Below are positions 57,866-64,000 of a DNA stretch of 64,000 nucleotides, in pieces. The stretch's first letter is position 1, and each line of letters begins with the position of its first letter. A program made the translations under genes and the position numbers. The stretch lies in NCBI RefSeq assembly GCF_029589435.1, contig NZ_JARRAG010000001.1, forward strand, positions 1,726,808 to 1,790,807, given 5' to 3'. A model generated the notes under the pieces. It searched no databases and was not told the origin of the DNA. It saw only the letters and a list, made by a program, of their open reading frames with translations. Origin of the DNA: Paludisphaera mucosa. Lineage in GTDB: Bacteria > Planctomycetota > Planctomycetia > Isosphaerales > Isosphaeraceae.

Positions 57866-59038
57866 TCAGCTCTCGATGACCTCGCTGCGCGGGTACGAGC
57901 CGAGGACGTCGAGGCGTTCGCAGCGCTTGCGGATGGAGTCGACGGCCTTCTGGACGATCGGGTCGTCGATGTGCCCCTCGACGTCCAGGAAGAAGAGGTA
58001 GGCGGGATTCTTGTCGCCGGCGGCCGACGGGATCGGGAAGGACTCGATCCAGGTCATGTTCACCCCCATCTTCTCCAAGGGGGCGATCGTCTTGACGAGC
58101 GAGCCGGGATCGTTGGGGATTCGGGCCATCAGCGTCGTCTTGTCACGGCCGGTGCGGGCCTCGGGGGTTTCGGCGATCACGGCGAACCGCGTGACGTTGT
58201 TCGACTGGTCCTCGATGTTCTCGGCCAGGATGTTGAGCCGATACGCCTGGGCGGCCGGCTTGCTGGCGACGGCGCCCGCGAACTCCTCGCGCTGAGCCAG
58301 CTCGGCCGCGGCGGCCGTCGAGACGACCTCGATCTTGGCCGCCTGGGGCAGATTCTTCCCCAGCCAGTTGCGGCACTGCGAGATCGCCTGCGACTTCGAG
58401 TAGACCCGGCGCATCTGGCTCCACTCGCAGCGGCCCAGCAGGCAGTGGTGGATCCTCAGTCGGACCTCGGCCCGGATCTTGAGGTTGGGCAGCTTGGTGA
58501 ACATGTCGAGCGTGTCGGCGATGCGGCCGTCGGTCGAGTTCTCCAGCGGCACGATCCCGAACTGGACGTGACGGCGGTTCAACTCTTCGAAGACCGCGGC
58601 GATCGAGCCCAGCGGCACATGCTCCACGGCCTCGCCGAATTTGGCCACGGAGGCCAGGTGGCTGTAGCTGTACTTGGGCCCCAGGCAGGCCACGCGGAGC
58701 GTCCGCTGCAGGGAACGCGTCCCGCTCATCAGCTCGCGGAAGATCAGCCGCAAGGTGTCCTGCGGCAAGGGCCCCTGGCTGGCCCCGAGGACCTTGGCCA
58801 GCACCTCCTCCTCGCGGGCCGCCGAGAAGATCTCCATGCCGTTGGAGTTCTTGACCTTGCCGATTTGCACGGCGATCTCGGCGCGACGGTTGAGGATCGC
58901 GACCAGTTCCTTGTCCATGCGGTCGATCTCGCTGCGTAGAGACGCCAGGGAAGGCGTTTTCTTCGCATCCGGAGGCTCGGCCGCGGCGGCGGGAGTGGAC
59001 GATGCGGGAGGGACCGGCGATGAGGACTTGCGGGCCAT
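57866..59038 (-). CDS. pheA: Bifunctional chorismate mutase/prephenate dehydratase
   Basis: A 390-residue P-protein of phenylalanine synthesis. An N-terminal Ala/Pro tail precedes the chorismate mutase domain (about 26-110, LRSEIDRMDKELVAILNRRAEI). Prephenate dehydratase covers about 115-295 with PLENSTDG and NNVTRFAVI. The ACT domain (about 305-385) has IPNDPGSL, but the ESRP motif that binds feedback phenylalanine reads ESFP. A near-consensus sigma-70 promoter lies about 130 bases upstream. Confidence 0.94.
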   Translation of the reverse strand: MARKSSSPVPPASSTPAAAAEPPDAKKTPSLASLRSEIDRMDKELVAILNRRAEIAVQIGKVKNSNGMEIFSAAREEEVLAKVLGASQGPLPQDTLRLIFRELMSGTRSLQRTLRVACLGPKYSYSHLASVAKFGEAVEHVPLGSIAAVFEELNRRHVQFGIVPLENSTDGRIADTLDMFTKLPNLKIRAEVRLRIHHCLLGRCEWSQMRRVYSKSQAISQCRNWLGKNLPQAAKIEVVSTAAAAELAQREEFAGAVASKPAAQAYRLNILAENIEDQSNNVTRFAVIAETPEARTGRDKTTLMARIPNDPGSLVKTIAPLEKMGVNMTWIESFPIPSAAGDKNPAYLFFLDVEGHIDDPIVQKAVDSIRKRCERLDVLGSYPRSEVIES

Positions 59039-59174
59039 CGGTACACTCGGAGAAAGACCAATCCATCCGGCGGGCAGGCGCGACCGGCCTCGATCCAGCT
59101 CATACGCGCCGGGCTCGACGCGGCCGAGAACCCTTCGCGTCGCCTGGGCTTGGACGCAAGGTTCACGTGGATAA

Positions 59175-59203
59175 GGTATTAAAAGAATAGTCGACCTCTG
59201 TCA
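59175..59203 (-). promoter_or_regulatory. Near-consensus sigma-70 promoter for pheA
   Basis: On the minus strand TTGACA (59203-59198), a 17-base spacer and TAATAC (59180-59175). Transcription would start near 59168 and leave a leader of about 130 nt before the pheA start at 59038. Confidence 0.75.
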
Positions 59204-59303
59204 AGCAATTTCCCCGGCGACCGGCAGTGGATTCTCTCGGCCCATGGGATCCCCTATGATTGGGTTTGAGTCCTCGGCATAGAACGCGGGACGTTGTCGC
59301 ACG

Positions 59304-59320
59304 ACTGCCAAAACGGCGGT
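59304..59320 (+). promoter_or_regulatory. Inverted repeat, upstream copy; possible activator site
   Basis: ACTGCCAAAACGGCGGT, an imperfect inverted repeat with the pattern ACTGC-N6-GGCRGT. It matches a second copy exactly 40 bp downstream at 12 of 17 positions and in both arms. It lies about 165-181 bases before the expected sigma-54 start, where bacterial enhancer-binding proteins usually bind. Confidence 0.45.
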
Positions 59321-59343
59321 GAGGGGAAAGCCACTTGAGAGCG

Positions 59344-59360
59344 ACTGCTATATCGGCAGT
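59344..59360 (+). promoter_or_regulatory. Inverted repeat, downstream copy; possible activator site
   Basis: ACTGCTATATCGGCAGT, a perfect 5-bp arm repeat that extends to 8-bp arms with one mismatch (59341-59348 with 59356-59363). It lies about 125-141 bases before the expected sigma-54 start site. Confidence 0.5.
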
Positions 59361-59458
59361 TGCAGATCGAGCAAAGGAGCGATGCCAAGAATATCCTCGT
59401 TTCCATAAACCACTAGCATATAGCCATTTAGATAAAGTTTTCGAGAAAAAAATCGGTC

Positions 59459-59473
59459 TGGCACGACGCTTGC
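59459..59473 (+). promoter_or_regulatory. Sigma-54 (RpoN) promoter upstream of dnaK
   Basis: TGGCACGACGCTTGC matches the RpoN consensus TGGCACG-N4-TTGC at every fixed base. The -24 GG (59460-59461) and -12 GC (59472-59473) have the required spacing. Transcription would start near 59485, giving a leader of about 158 nt to the dnaK GTG. An AT-rich stretch (59380-59456) lies between it and the two inverted repeats. Confidence 0.7.
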
Positions 59474-59642
59474 GATTCTGGAGATAGCATCGGTTGAGAC
59501 TCGGTTGACCTCTTGATGAACGGCCGTCGGCCGGCGAATCCGATTCGGAACGTGAGCGTCGTTCCCGGTCTGGTCGCCTCGCGCAACGTCGTGACGCGCG
59601 GGTACCCTCGTCACCGCTCAACGTGGAAGAAGGAGATCGGAC

Positions 59643-61568
<1,926 letters not shown>

Positions 61569-61601
61569 CCCGCCGGGACCCGAGCGGCGTCCGACGACCC
61601 C

Positions 61602-61642
61602 GGGACGAGGCCCCGACTCCGTCGGACGCCTCGTCCCGTTTT
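61602..61642 (+). terminator. Intrinsic terminator after dnaK
   Basis: A 10-bp perfect outer stem (61602-61611 with 61628-61637) with an inner 5-bp stem (61613-61617 with 61621-61625), followed by GTTTTC. It should end most dnaK transcripts before clpB. Confidence 0.7.
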
Positions 61643-61789
61643 CACGCGCGTCCCGCGCCTCCGGCGACGGGCCGCGGAATCGCCCGAACCCGAAGTCGCA
61701 TGGAGACGTAAAAGAATATTACCTCCCACGTGCGTCGAGGGGCGGACGGCCCGCCGCCCGACGCGTAACCCGAAAGGCGGTCGACCCTC

Positions 61790-64000
<2,211 letters not shown>

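Noticed and set aside
59039-59642. CIRCE element for HrcA control of dnaK
   Set aside because: No TTAGCACTC-N9-GAGTGCTAA or close variant is present; the repeats found have a different sequence and lie far upstream.

Overview
The window is high-GC DNA that reads as part of a planctomycete chromosome, most likely of the Isosphaeraceae type. This is inferred from gene content, not from a marker gene. It holds a cytochrome-containing DUF1549/DUF1553 protein overlapping a DUF1501 protein, twin-arginine-exported Gfo/Idh/MocA oxidoreductases, serine/threonine kinases with membrane or extracellular regions, an ECF sigma factor with a Cys/His-rich partner, and a GlpX-type fructose bisphosphatase. There is no tRNA, rRNA, CRISPR array, transposase or phage gene that I can see.

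Layout. 1-9076 is a signalling region: a kinase fused to a beta-helix-like exterior, an ECF sigma factor with a putative anti-sigma partner, a kinase/membrane protein/FHA protein group and a membrane-anchored coiled-coil protein. 9599-11770 encodes two exported proteins (CAP domain, LysM). 12047-12334 has no protein gene but carries a sigma-70-like promoter, internal hairpins and a strong terminator, which together define a candidate structured RNA. 12373-14659 is a sugar isomerase plus oxidoreductase operon. 14840-18194 carries two RlaP-like nucleotidyltransferases (the first interrupted by an amber codon), then DinB-like, PNPOx-like and GNAT proteins. 18278-22928 carries an ADP-ribosylglycohydrolase, another exported oxidoreductase, two HAD phosphatases and a decayed MBL-fold hydrolase gene. 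22969-30844 is a four-gene block of exported hydrolytic or surface proteins.

Central metabolism fills 30939-49111. One operon encodes a transcarboxylase-like set (5S, 12S, an unknown small protein, a 1.3S biotin carrier) ending in methylmalonyl-CoA epimerase. It is followed by sdhCAB on the same strand. After a thioesterase, GlpX and an SDR enzyme comes a second operon on the opposite strand: methylmalonyl-CoA mutase, its MeaB chaperone GTPase, and both subunits of a propionyl-CoA carboxylase-type enzyme. Together these supply most of the succinate-methylmalonyl-CoA-propionyl-CoA interconversion, with two separate routes for moving the carboxyl group. Malate dehydrogenase, fumarase and a CoA transferase are not in the window.

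49116-64000 carries an exported protein of unknown function, an AI-2E-type transporter, a small L7/L12-like protein, GlgC, an ABC-2 exporter, a glycosyltransferase-like ORF, a D-amino acid aminotransferase, bifunctional PheA, DnaK and the start of ClpB. The pheA-dnaK intergenic region has a near-consensus sigma-70 promoter pointing at pheA and a consensus-quality sigma-54 promoter pointing at dnaK. Two matching inverted repeats 40 bp apart lie upstream of the sigma-54 site. I regard this and the candidate RNA as the most unusual features of the window.
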